A stretch of 34,180 nucleotides of DNA from Lachnospiraceae bacterium (GTDB lineage: Bacteria > Bacillota > Clostridia > Lachnospirales > Lachnospiraceae), in contig JAFXQX010000005.1 in assembly GCA_017526745.1 (NCBI GenBank), forward strand, positions 1 through 34,180, written 5' to 3'. The notes under the pieces are model-generated. The model was not told the origin of the DNA. It made no database searches and saw nothing but the letters and a program-made list of their open reading frames with translations. The position numbers and the translations under genes were made by a program. This document shows, one piece after another, positions 1 through 8,136 of this stretch (its first letter is position 1; the number at the start of each line of letters is the position of its first letter).

Positions 1-2
1 AC

Positions 3-131
3 TGTGAGGAAGAGGATGTAACAATAGAGTGCTCTGAGTTCTCGGAGGTTGTTTATTCCCGCAAGTGGAATAAGGGTGAAGATGGAAGCGGAGTGCTGGA
101 AAAAGATGGTATTTTGATCGTGAGGAAATAA
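3..131 (+). CDS. C-terminal end of an unknown protein (5' end outside window)
   Basis: An open frame enters from the left edge and ends at a TAA at 129-131, giving 42 residues that are rich in Glu, Lys and Gly and end in ILIVRK. No start, RBS or recognisable motif lies inside the window, so no function can be given. It could be a real gene tail or an accidental open frame. The transposase fragment begins about 90 bases downstream. Confidence 0.35.
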   Translation, partial: CEEEDVTIECSEFSEVVYSRKWNKGEDGSGVLEKDGILIVRK

Positions 132-218
132 CATTAGAGGGGCTGGTCTGTCTATGAAATAGTCAATAAAACAAAAACCGAGCTTCGAAAAGCCCAGCAT
201 TTGCTGTAAAATTTGTTT

Positions 219-815
219 ATGCTACTAAACAAAAACTTACAAGGAGATTATACTGTATCTTCCTTGTATCATCAAATCAAACTTCCGCTCGACATAGAGA
301 TTTCTATCTCATCCGATGATCCGGTACGCCTGGTTAGTGCATTTGTGGAGGAAATGAATCTTTCTGATCTATATGGGACTTATGACAGAACCAGAAAGAA
401 TCAGGCCACACCGCGTCAGATGCTTAAGATTGTCATCTATGCAGCAATGAACAGAATCTATTCAAGTCGTGATATTGAGTCTGCCTGCAAGAGAGACATC
501 AATTTCATGTACCTTCTGGACGGAGCGCCTGCTCCTGACCATTCCACCATCGCAAGATTTATATCAATTCATCTCTCACAGTGCGCCAAGCAGATCATGG
601 CACAGGTAGGAACCATACTGCTGGAACTTGGTGAGATTTCAGGCGAAAACATCTTCATTGACGGAACCAAGATAGAGTCAGTAGCCAACAAGTATACCTT
701 TGTATGGAAGAAAGCTGTATCAAAAAACATGATAAAGCTGACTGAAAAGATATGTGTTTTCTGTGCCGAATGTGAAGAACTCTATGCTTATTTATGTATT
801 GGAATTATTAAATAA
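219..815 (+). pseudogene. Truncated IS1182-family transposase
   Basis: The first about 185 residues match the N-terminal part of IS1182-type transposases as I know them: a start resembling LNKNLQGDYT, the DUF772-like helical region with DPVRL and the repeat-like TPRQMLKIVIYAAMNRIYSSR, then APDHSTIARF and FIDGTKIESVANKYTFVWKK. The family is usually 450-550 residues. Here the similarity stops after ECEELY and a stop follows within 13 residues, so most of the DDE catalytic domain is missing. A TTG at 213 is in frame, but ATG 219 is the better start; neither has a clear RBS. Terminal inverted repeats and target duplications were not found. The remnant sits next to tRNA-like attachment remnants, which fits a decayed mobile region. 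Confidence 0.85.
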
Positions 816-1042
816 AGAAGAGATTTAGTCATTGATGAGTATAGAACCTTGTGTTATAAGTTAATAAGAGTTATAGTAGAAGCCACTTAAGAATACAATC
901 GGTGAATAGTGGCTTGAAAATTTAATCAATTATTGTAGGCGGCTAAGAGGATTAAGATGGGTTTTGGTCCAGACTTGGTCCAAACAGACCGGAGAATGCT
1001 CGCAACCTCCTTTCTTTACTGGGTTTAATGGGTATCGGACAA
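816..1042. other. Non-coding gap with one hairpin
   Basis: No supported gene lies here. The arms AAGCCACT (880-887) and AGTGGCTT (908-915) form a perfect 8-bp inverted repeat with a 20-base loop. It is followed by GAAAATTT rather than a T-run, so it is not a convincing terminator. It could be a leftover of the insertion sequence end. Confidence 0.4.
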
Positions 1043-1068
1043 GAGGGTTCGAATCCCTCCGTCTGCGC
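1043..1068 (+). other. tRNA 3'-end-like sequence (attachment-site remnant, copy 1)
   Basis: The bases read as a perfect T-arm, GAGGG-TTCGAAT-CCCTC (1043-1059), then CGTCTGC (1060-1066) as an acceptor 3' strand, then G and C. A matching 5' acceptor strand GCAGACG, a D-arm and an anticodon arm are not found upstream, so this is not a complete tRNA gene. Site-specific integration into tRNA genes normally recreates such 3' ends at element borders. The tRNA identity is uncertain; a G discriminator would fit tRNA-Ser among others. Confidence 0.6.
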
Positions 1069-1189
1069 TGTAAACCTTCATTGGAAACCTTGATTTTTCA
1101 AGCAATTCCGATGAAGGTTTCTTTTTACAGCTTGGTTACATTTGGTTACACTATCTTATGCCGTCTTTTTTGCAGTTTTTCCGTAGCTA
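1051..1189 (+). repeat. 139-bp direct repeat, copy 1
   Basis: Bases 1051-1189 are repeated at 2246-2384 with a single difference (A at 1153, T at 2348). The unit contains the tRNA-like 3' end, a long hairpin terminator and, read on the minus strand, the last residues of a probable integrase gene ending at a TAA. The flanks are unrelated: copy 1 continues into CGGCAGG, copy 2 into TCATTCC with more of the integrase frame. The layout fits two attachment-site-proximal element ends bracketing about 1.05 kb. Confidence 0.9.
1072..1126 (+). terminator. Rho-independent terminator-like hairpin in repeat copy 1
   Basis: A 15-bp stem (1072-1086 with 1106-1120, one G-U pair) starts with AAACCTTCAT and ends with ATGAAGGTTT, followed by CTTTTT. 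Its position just after a tRNA-like 3' end suggests it was the terminator of the original tRNA gene, carried along in the duplication. Confidence 0.6.
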
Positions 1190-1377
1190 CGGCAGGTTGC
1201 TGTAATGAATATAAAAAGGTGCGATGGACGAAATATATGTTTATGTGGGAGTTTCCTCTTCAGGAGTCAGCACTTACATATCTTCCCGGCGTTGCAGTGG
1301 CCACGGATAGAGATACTTTTATTGAGTATATCCGAGATGTAGCAAATGATTTTGTAAAAATAGGTTTTATGAGATAA
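1190..1377 (+). pseudogene. Possible gene fragment of unknown kind
   Basis: An open frame runs through the repeat boundary and ends at TAA 1375-1377. Its last about 55 residues, from KKVRWTKYMFMW to FVKIGFMR, look protein-like, but the upstream part of the frame is only the tRNA-like and terminator sequence read through. No RBS stands at a good distance from the in-frame ATG at 1237. I read it as the 3' end of a gene cut by the repeat boundary, or as chance. Confidence 0.25.
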
Positions 1378-1420
1378 ACTGATTTAAATGAAATAGTAGA
1401 ATTCGGATTATTAATGTATA

Positions 1421-1448
1421 GCTCACGGTAAGATGTCCGTGAGCTTTT
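1421..1448 (+). terminator. Weak terminator-like hairpin
   Basis: GCTCACGG (1421-1428) and CCGTGAGC (1437-1444) form a perfect 8-bp stem with an 8-base loop, followed by only four Ts. It may separate the preceding fragment from the promoter at 1466. Confidence 0.45.
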
Positions 1449-1460
1449 CGATATCTAAGT

Positions 1461-1516
1461 GATTCTTGTAAAACATGCGTACTTTATGGTATGTTTTACT
1501 TGAAAGAAGTAGTTAA
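1461..1516 (+). promoter_or_regulatory. Promoter with palindrome, copy A of a duplicated element
   Basis: TTGTAA (1466-1471), an 18-base spacer and TATGTT (1490-1495) form a plausible promoter. The arms GTAAAACAT (1468-1476) and ATGTTTTAC (1491-1499) are a perfect 9-bp inverted repeat that overlaps both promoter boxes, as an operator would. Nearly the same 56 bases recur at 2633-2688 before the arabinofuranosidase gene. The bound factor, if any, is unknown. Confidence 0.5.
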
Positions 1517-1544
1517 TCATTTGAGTTTCTTGGAGGTGAGCCAT

Positions 1545-1808
1545 ATGATGTATCCATATATGAAGCTTCCGGACAATACCGAAATAGTCCATTCGGAATT
1601 ACTTGAAGGAAACAAAGTGTTTGTCCATTTTGAGAGACCGACTGAAAATGGATTCGACTCGGTTCGTTTTGAACTTCCGTCATACGATAAGGTATCCTGG
1701 GAAGGAAACTATACTGAAGATGAACTGAAGAGTTTTGTTGAATTGCTTAGACATCATGCTCATCTGATATATAAGTACGCAGCGGAAGGCGGTGTAAATA
1801 TTGCCTAG
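1545..1808 (+). CDS. Small protein of unknown function, partner of the DUF4160 gene
   Basis: The product is 87 residues starting MMYPYMKLPDNTEIVH. I choose ATG 1545 because GGAGGTG (1532-1538) stands 6 bases upstream; the longer frame from 1491 would begin inside the promoter element. No signal peptide or membrane segment is visible. The protein is acidic, with a beta-rich middle (VFVHFERP) and a helical C-terminus (ELKSFVELLRHHAHLIYKYA). It overlaps the next gene by 8 bases, so the two are almost certainly co-translated. I recall similar small proteins next to DUF4160 genes in related bacteria, and DUF4160/DUF2442-like pairs are sometimes suspected to be toxin-antitoxin modules. That role is not established here. 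Confidence 0.75.
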   Translation: MMYPYMKLPDNTEIVHSELLEGNKVFVHFERPTENGFDSVRFELPSYDKVSWEGNYTEDELKSFVELLRHHAHLIYKYAAEGGVNIA

Positions 1809-2079
1809 TATTTTTACTACCGGAGGATATGTAGTTTTTTTCTGGTCGAATGAGGGAAATGAACCTATCCACGTACATATAGCAAAGGGACAGCCGGCGG
1901 CGAACTCAACAAAGGTATGGCTTCTGGAAAAGGGAGGATGTATTCTTGCGCATAATAAAAGCAAGATTCCTCGCCATGATCTTGATGTTATCATGGACAT
2001 GATCAGTGCGCATTATTTTGTGATATGTGATAAATGGAAGAAGTTCTATTGTGTTGATGATATCAGTTTTTACTGTTAG
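1801..2079 (+). CDS. DUF4160 family protein
   Basis: The protein is 92 residues. It begins with MPSIFTTGGYVVFFWSNEGNEP and has IHVHIAKG, the region that marks DUF4160 proteins (usually MPTI... then a PPHFH or PIHVHI box). The start is TTG 1801, inside the end of the previous gene, and is preferred because it yields the family N-terminus MP-S/T-I. The reading frame appears intact up to YC at 2076. No biochemical role is known to me for DUF4160. The overlap with its upstream partner and its place between two attachment-like repeats suggest an accessory cargo module. Confidence 0.8.
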   Translation: MPSIFTTGGYVVFFWSNEGNEPIHVHIAKGQPAANSTKVWLLEKGGCILAHNKSKIPRHDLDVIMDMISAHYFVICDKWKKFYCVDDISFYC

Positions 2080-2245
2080 TGAAGTTCTATCAGGAAAAAC
2101 CATGAATTGACAGAATAGTGATCACACTCAGATGGAAGATCAGGACACGACCATTGATGAGAGAATTATGACAAATTATGACTTTGACGAAACAGCACTC
2201 TCCAAAACCATTGATTTTACTGCATTTCTAAAATAGTATTGCTTT
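2080..2245. other. Gap with a short unassigned reading frame
   Basis: The only notable content is a 34-codon frame at 2132-2236 (MEDQDTTIDERIM...TAFLK) without an RBS. It may be the tail of a lost gene. No RNA gene or repeat was seen apart from the start of repeat copy 2 at 2246. Confidence 0.3.
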
Positions 2246-2384
2246 GAATCCCTCCGTCTGCGCTGTAAACCTTCATTGGAAACCTTGATTTTTCAAGCAA
2301 TTCCGATGAAGGTTTCTTTTTACAGCTTGGTTACATTTGGTTACACTTTCTTATGCCGTCTTTTTTGCAGTTTTTCCGTAGCTA
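2246..2384 (+). repeat. 139-bp direct repeat, copy 2
   Basis: This copy matches 1051-1189 at 138 of 139 positions. Its tRNA-like part keeps the T-loop, CCCTC and CGTCTGCG but has lost the 5' strand of the T-stem. To its right the integrase-like frame on the minus strand continues beyond what copy 1 keeps, so this copy is closer to the original element end. Confidence 0.9.
2267..2321 (+). terminator. Rho-independent terminator-like hairpin in repeat copy 2
   Basis: This is the same 15-bp stem, 19-base loop and CTTTTT tail as in copy 1, carried in the duplicated unit. Confidence 0.6.
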
Positions 2385-2497
2385 TCATTCCATAGTTTGG
2401 AAATGATTTCAGCTTTATTGTACATCGTAAGAGTATCATAGTTGTAATATGCATCGTTGGTAGTTTCTAAGTGTCCTACTTTAAGATTTTTCACATG
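2351..2497 (-). pseudogene. C-terminal remnant of a probable tyrosine recombinase/integrase
   Basis: On the minus strand a 48-residue frame ends at TAA (2353-2351) and reads LKVGHLETTNDAYYNYDT, then a Lys-rich tail SYGKTAKKTA. GH followed by TT and a Tyr resembles the last conserved box of tyrosine recombinases (GHxxxxTTxxxY), but with two residues fewer between GH and TT. A stop codon at 2500-2498 closes the frame upstream, so all other catalytic residues are missing. An integrase gene ending beside a tRNA-like attachment site is the usual arrangement of integrative elements, and this supports the call. Confidence 0.45.
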
Positions 2498-2517
2498 TCA
2501 ATAAAATCTTAAAGTAG
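2476..2517. repeat. Perfect 15-bp inverted repeat
   Basis: CTACTTTAAGATTTT (2476-2490) and its exact reverse complement (2503-2517) are separated by 12 bases. The integrase remnant loses its frame between the arms. It may be a rearrangement scar or a protein-binding site. There is no T-run to make it a terminator. Confidence 0.7.
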
Positions 2518-2595
2518 CATTTAAAGATACTCAAATGAGTTCAAATATCTTAAAGCAAATCACATGAAACTCGGGGGTTTCGATTTGACATTTGG

Positions 2596-2617
2596 TTCGA
2601 ATCTCTCCGTCTGCGCC
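2596..2617 (+). other. tRNA 3'-end-like sequence (attachment-site remnant, copy 3)
   Basis: TTCGAAT (2596-2602), CTCTC, then CGTCTGC (2608-2614) and GCC repeat the T-loop and acceptor 3' strand seen at 1043-1068. Here CC follows the G, as in a real tRNA end lacking only the A. The 5' side of the T-stem is absent, so it is not a tRNA gene. Confidence 0.55.
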
Positions 2618-2632
2618 GGGAAAGAAATGCGG

Positions 2633-2688
2633 GATTATTGTAAAACATGATGATTTTGTGGTATGTTTTCCTTGAAAGATGCAGTTGA
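2633..2688 (+). promoter_or_regulatory. Promoter with palindrome, copy B, before the arabinofuranosidase gene
   Basis: TTGTAA (2638-2643), an 18-base spacer and TATGTT (2662-2667) match copy A at 1461-1516 at most positions. The inverted repeat is GTAAAACAT and ATGTTTTCC here, so one base pair of the nine is lost. It is the likely promoter of the GH51 gene. Confidence 0.5.
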
Positions 2689-2694
2689 AGATAG

Positions 2695-4224
<1,530 letters not shown>

Positions 4225-4304
4225 TCGGATGACACAATACACGGACTCGTCTACGTACATTAGAAAGGGATGCCGGAAAAGGTTAGGAAAAAACGAAGTG
4301 GTTC

Positions 4305-5720
4305 CTAAAAAACGCCCTTCCTTGAATTATTGATGACCGGGATAACCGATTCATCCTTGTCATCAATATGTTCACCGGCATACTTTCTGGTTTCGGCTGC
4401 GATAATATTCGACAGAAGCAGGACTGCTATGATATTAGGGATCGTCATGAGCCCGTTCAGAATATCTGCAATATTCCAAATGATCTTCAGTTCGGCAATT
4501 GAACCGATAAAAATGCCGGAAATCCAGATGATCTTATATACAAGAATCACTTTCTCGCCGAACAGATATACAGCACATCGTTCACCGTAATAGTACCATC
4601 CCAGCATGGTGGAGAAGGTGAAAGTAATAAGTCCGACCACAAGAATAGGATTACCGACGACTGGAATAGTCGAAAATGCCTGGGAAGTGAGTTCTGAGCC
4701 GTTACCACTTGTTGAGTCTATGAAAGGATGTTTGATGATACATGAGACTAGCACAAGACCTGTCATGAGGCAGACGACCACCGTATCCCAGAATGTCCCC
4801 GTCATGGAAACAAGAGCCTGTCTCTTGGGGTTTCTTGTCTGAGCCGCAGCGGCCACGAGCGGTGCGGACCCCATTCCCGATTCATTCGAAAACAATCCTC
4901 TTGCGATACCATATCGGCATGCGGTTGTAATTGTGCTTCCGATAAATCCGCCTCCCGCTGCTCTTGCTGTAAATGCCGAGGAAACTATTGTATAGATTGT
5001 CTCACCCATAACATCTGCATTTAATACAAGTATGGTAAGACACCCCAGTACATAGAATATCGCCATAAAAGGCACAAGTTTTTCGGATACCTTTGTTATG
5101 GACTTAACGCCTCCTATGATTGCAACTCCGACCAATGTGCATAATATCACGGCCGTAACATAGGTAATGGTCTTTGCGGAGGATTCATCGGAAGCAAAAT
5201 TCGTCTTTATGATCGATACGACGGCATTGGCAGGTACTGAACATCCTATGCCGAGTCCGCAGACTGAGGCTAGAATGGCAAATATGATCCCCAGCCATTT
5301 CATGTTAAGTCCCCTGTCCAAAGCGTACATGGCTCCGCCGAGCATTGTCCCGTCCTCGCTCCTTACGCGGTATTTTATAGCTATTATAGTTTCGGCGTAT
5401 TTGGTTGCGATCCCAAATAGTCCGGTAAACCATATCCAAAGAACCGCACCGGGTCCGCCGAGTGCAATAGCTGTGCCGACTCCTATTATGTTTGCCGTGC
5501 CGACAGTTGAAGCAAGTGCGGTCGTAAGTGCACCAAACTGTGATACGTCACCGGGTGCATCGGGATCTTTTTTTACGGAAAGCCTGATTGCTTTGAAGAT
5601 ATCCTTCTGTATGAATCCGGTCCTGAAACTCATGAAGAGATGGGTTCCGAGTAGTAGTATTATCTGAGGCCAACCCCACAGGAGCTTATCGATTGTTTCT
5701 GTTATTGAATTAAGATTCAT
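4305..5720 (-). CDS. Sodium/proton:alanine (glycine) symporter, AGCS family
   Basis: This integral membrane protein of 471 residues imports alanine, glycine or a related small amino acid with Na+ or H+. The AGCS family is recognised by GTANIIGVGTAIALGGPGAVLWIW (about residues 74-97), the TKYAE segment and the FSNESGMGSAP region. About ten hydrophobic segments are spread along the sequence. The length is normal for AlsT/DagA-type carriers. ATG 5720 has GGTGA about 8 bases upstream on the minus strand. A good promoter stands at 5801-5829. The gene converges with the arabinofuranosidase gene; a weak 7-bp hairpin (4283-4289 with 4302-4308) overlaps its stop. The exact amino acid carried cannot be read from the sequence. 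Confidence 0.93.
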   Translation of the reverse strand: MNLNSITETIDKLLWGWPQIILLLGTHLFMSFRTGFIQKDIFKAIRLSVKKDPDAPGDVSQFGALTTALASTVGTANIIGVGTAIALGGPGAVLWIWFTGLFGIATKYAETIIAIKYRVRSEDGTMLGGAMYALDRGLNMKWLGIIFAILASVCGLGIGCSVPANAVVSIIKTNFASDESSAKTITYVTAVILCTLVGVAIIGGVKSITKVSEKLVPFMAIFYVLGCLTILVLNADVMGETIYTIVSSAFTARAAGGGFIGSTITTACRYGIARGLFSNESGMGSAPLVAAAAQTRNPKRQALVSMTGTFWDTVVVCLMTGLVLVSCIIKHPFIDSTSGNGSELTSQAFSTIPVVGNPILVVGLITFTFSTMLGWYYYGERCAVYLFGEKVILVYKIIWISGIFIGSIAELKIIWNIADILNGLMTIPNIIAVLLLSNIIAAETRKYAGEHIDDKDESVIPVINNSRKGVF

Positions 5721-5800
5721 CGGACTTCACCAAGTTTGTTATTATATCAGCCGGTTTTTTTGCTGCTTAGTGAATACAGATCATGTGATATTATGAACGG

Positions 5801-5829
5801 ATTATACCACATATGAATCGTAATTCTAA
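5801..5829 (-). promoter_or_regulatory. Promoter of the AGCS symporter gene
   Basis: On the minus strand TTAGAA (5829-5824), a 17-base spacer and a consensus TATAAT (5806-5801) lie about 80 bases before the start codon. The leader is AT-rich and shows no riboswitch that I recognise. Confidence 0.55.
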
Positions 5830-5968
5830 ACATATCAAGATAGATGTCCGGGACTATTTTATTTTTGCCGAAAAAAAGGTATGATAATCCATAAGTTGTC
5901 ATTGTCCGACCATTAAACCATCCTCCTGTTTTATGGAGTAATGGATCAGCATACAAAGAGCAGATACT

Positions 5969-7111
5969 ATGAAAGAAATAACAGTACAGGAACTTGATAA
6001 TCTGCAAAAGGATTCATACATACTGATAGACATCAGAGATGAAGGTCTCAGAGCATTTGGCATGATACCCGGTGCGGTGGCGGTTGACTGTGATACCGAG
6101 GAGGAATTGTACAGCCGGATAGATAAATTGCCGAAGGAAAAGATCCTTATTCTGTATTGCGAGATAGGCCGCAGAACGAGAGACCTTGATGAATCCTTGC
6201 TTCCTGCAGGCCGGGAATACTACAGTCTTAAAGACGGTTATACCGGATATATCAGATATTTAACGGACGATGAGGATAATAGGGCAGAAATAAAGCTCAA
6301 GTCTGAAGAATGCATCAGAAAGAAATTTCATAAACAGTTGTTTACACCATTTGCAAAGGCATGCAAAAACTACCGGCTGATAGAAGAGGGTGACCGTATT
6401 GCAGTCTGCATATCGGGTGGAAAAGATTCCATGCTCATGGCTAAGCTGTTTCAGGAAATACAAAAGCACAGGCAGTGTAATTATGAACTTGTCTTTCTGG
6501 TCATGGATCCCGGATACAGACCGGAAAACCGGAAGCTGATCGAGAACAATGCCGCAACTCTTGGAATTCCGATCACCATATTTGAAACCGGTATATTTGA
6601 TGCCGTGGATACTATAGAAAAAAGCCCGTGCTACATATGTGCAAGGATGCGCAGGGGATATCTTTACAGCAAAGCAAAGGAGCTTGGATGTAACAAGATC
6701 GCATTGGGCCATCATTACGATGATGTGATAGAGACTATTCTGATGGGGATGCTGCATGGTGCCCAGATCCAGACTATGATGCCCAAACTCCACAGTACAA
6801 ATTTTGATAAAATGGAATTGATAAGGCCGATGTATCTGATCAGAGAAAGCGATATCTGTGAATGGAGAGATTACTGCGGTCTGCATTTTCTTCAGTGTGC
6901 CTGTCATTTTACGGATACGTGCACAACATGTCATGAAGATGGGACAACATCTTCCAAAAGACTGGAAACCAAAAAACTGATCGCCATGTTAAAGAAAGAG
7001 AATCCGTATGTTGAATCCAATATCTTCAACAGTGTGGGAAATGTAAATGTCGATACAGTGATCGCTTATAAAAAACATGGGACCCGTCATCATTTCTTGG
7101 ATGACTACTGA
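5969..7111 (+). CDS. Rhodanese domain fused to a TtcA-like tRNA thiolation ATPase
   Basis: The protein has 380 residues in two parts. Residues 1 to about 100 resemble a rhodanese-like sulfurtransferase domain (YILIDIRDEGLRAFGMIPGA) with a putative active Cys64 in LYCEIGRRT. Residues from about 115 are a PP-loop ATPase of the TtcA/TilS group with SGGKDS at 149-154, C221xxC224 and ALGHHYDDVIET at 245-256. Further Cys (C310, C312, C318, C321) may bind a cluster or zinc. TtcA makes 2-thiocytidine at tRNA position 32 using an Fe-S cluster and a persulfide donor; the N-terminal rhodanese could supply that sulfur within the same chain. The substrate is inferred. The RBS before ATG 5969 is weak (AAAGAG). 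The gene stands alone and converges with the minus-strand pair at 7210-8275. Confidence 0.85.
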   Translation: MKEITVQELDNLQKDSYILIDIRDEGLRAFGMIPGAVAVDCDTEEELYSRIDKLPKEKILILYCEIGRRTRDLDESLLPAGREYYSLKDGYTGYIRYLTDDEDNRAEIKLKSEECIRKKFHKQLFTPFAKACKNYRLIEEGDRIAVCISGGKDSMLMAKLFQEIQKHRQCNYELVFLVMDPGYRPENRKLIENNAATLGIPITIFETGIFDAVDTIEKSPCYICARMRRGYLYSKAKELGCNKIALGHHYDDVIETILMGMLHGAQIQTMMPKLHSTNFDKMELIRPMYLIRESDICEWRDYCGLHFLQCACHFTDTCTTCHEDGTTSSKRLETKKLIAMLKKENPYVESNIFNSVGNVNVDTVIAYKKHGTRHHFLDDY

Positions 7112-7209
7112 ATTATCCATTAATTCTCTGTATTTATCAGGATGAGCCCCCAGAATAGGGTCACCGATAAGTGTTCCGTTGCTGTCATAATCCACGTCAC
7201 CAAGATCGG

Positions 7210-8136
7210 TTATCTCGACACGTCCTTTTTCGATCTTCTTTTCTCCTCCTGAATAACCGGATGCACCTTGTCTTTCGAAACACTGTTATCACATATCCCC
7301 ATGGAAAGGGCGTGTTTCGGACAGACATTTATACATTCCCTGCAGCGAATACATTCCGCACTGTTGGGAGTCTTGCAGGGATTCACGTTCATCTTACAGG
7401 TCTTGGCACAAAGACCGCAGTTTACGCATGCGCTCTCATCCATGTGCATTCTCACAAGGCTTACTTTCTGGAACAGACCGTAGAATGCACCGAGCGGACA
7501 TACGTATTTACAGAAAGGCCGGTAGATGAAAACAGAAGACAAAATGCAAATGATCAGCAACAATAATTTCCATCGAAACAGCCATCCCAAAGTCGCGCGC
7601 ATCGAGTCGTTGAGCAGTACCAACGGAATACCGCCTTCCAGCGTTCCGACGGGACAGATATATTTACAGAAGAATGGTTCACCGATGCCATACTTTGAAC
7701 GTACGAAAAACGGAAGCGCAAATACCATCACGAACAGTATTACATACTTAAAATAACGTAAAGGCTTATCGATCTTATCGGGGATCTTAAGCTTGGGCGT
7801 AGGGATCTTATACAGCAGTTCCTGAATAAGACCGAAGAGGCACAGCCATCCACAGACAAACCTTCCTGCGAGCAGTCCGATAAGAGCCAGGTACCCCACA
7901 ACATAAAATGCAAATTTTCTCTGACGAGCATCAAAAACCGCCTGCATGGAGCCGATGGGACATGAGCCCAATGCGCCGGGGCACGAATAGCAGTTCATGC
8001 CTGGAACACAGATCTTTTTGAGCTCACCCTTGTAAATTGACGGACCACCGGGCAGAAATCCTTTTACGTATGCGTTCGAAAGGATTCCCCATCCGGCCTG
8101 TACACATTTTCTGAGAGCACCGGGTTTCTTAGCCAA
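7210..8136 (-). CDS. Membrane-bound 4Fe-4S binding protein (NapH/polyferredoxin-like)
   Basis: The product is 308 residues with about four to five hydrophobic segments. It carries several Cys motifs: CYSCPGALGSCPIG near residue 50, CGWLCLFG, CKYICPVG and CKYVCPLG in membrane-loop positions, and two classical ferredoxin clusters near the C-terminus (CVNCGLCAKTC and CIRCRECINVCP). This is the pattern of NapH/NosR-type electron-transfer proteins, which pass electrons between quinol or flavin donors and an extracytoplasmic acceptor. It overlaps the upstream CXXC peptide gene by 8 bases. The same gene pair is known in Clostridia, often with a redoxin gene that is absent here. The electron donor and acceptor cannot be read from the sequence. 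Confidence 0.88.
   Translation of the reverse strand: MAKKPGALRKCVQAGWGILSNAYVKGFLPGGPSIYKGELKKICVPGMNCYSCPGALGSCPIGSMQAVFDARQRKFAFYVVGYLALIGLLAGRFVCGWLCLFGLIQELLYKIPTPKLKIPDKIDKPLRYFKYVILFVMVFALPFFVRSKYGIGEPFFCKYICPVGTLEGGIPLVLLNDSMRATLGWLFRWKLLLLIICILSSVFIYRPFCKYVCPLGAFYGLFQKVSLVRMHMDESACVNCGLCAKTCKMNVNPCKTPNSAECIRCRECINVCPKHALSMGICDNSVSKDKVHPVIQEEKRRSKKDVSR

Noticed and set aside
964-1050. Possible complete tRNA gene ending at 1068
   Set aside because: A 5' acceptor strand GCAGACG, D-arm and anticodon arm could not be found. Only AACAGACC gives a partial match, with mismatches at both ends of the stem.
1030-1068. tmRNA (ssrA) 3' end
   Set aside because: GGAC before the T-arm looked similar, but the acceptor strand CGTCTGCG does not match the CTCCACCA end of tmRNA, and no tag-coding part is present.
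1043-2617. CRISPR array
   Set aside because: The repeated units are too long, too few and unevenly spaced, and contain tRNA-like and terminator sequence. No cas gene is present.
5721-5968. Riboswitch or small gene between the symporter and the TtcA-like gene
   Set aside because: Only a promoter on the minus strand could be supported. The minus-strand frame at 5747-6007 lacks an RBS at a usable distance and crosses the start of the TtcA-like gene.
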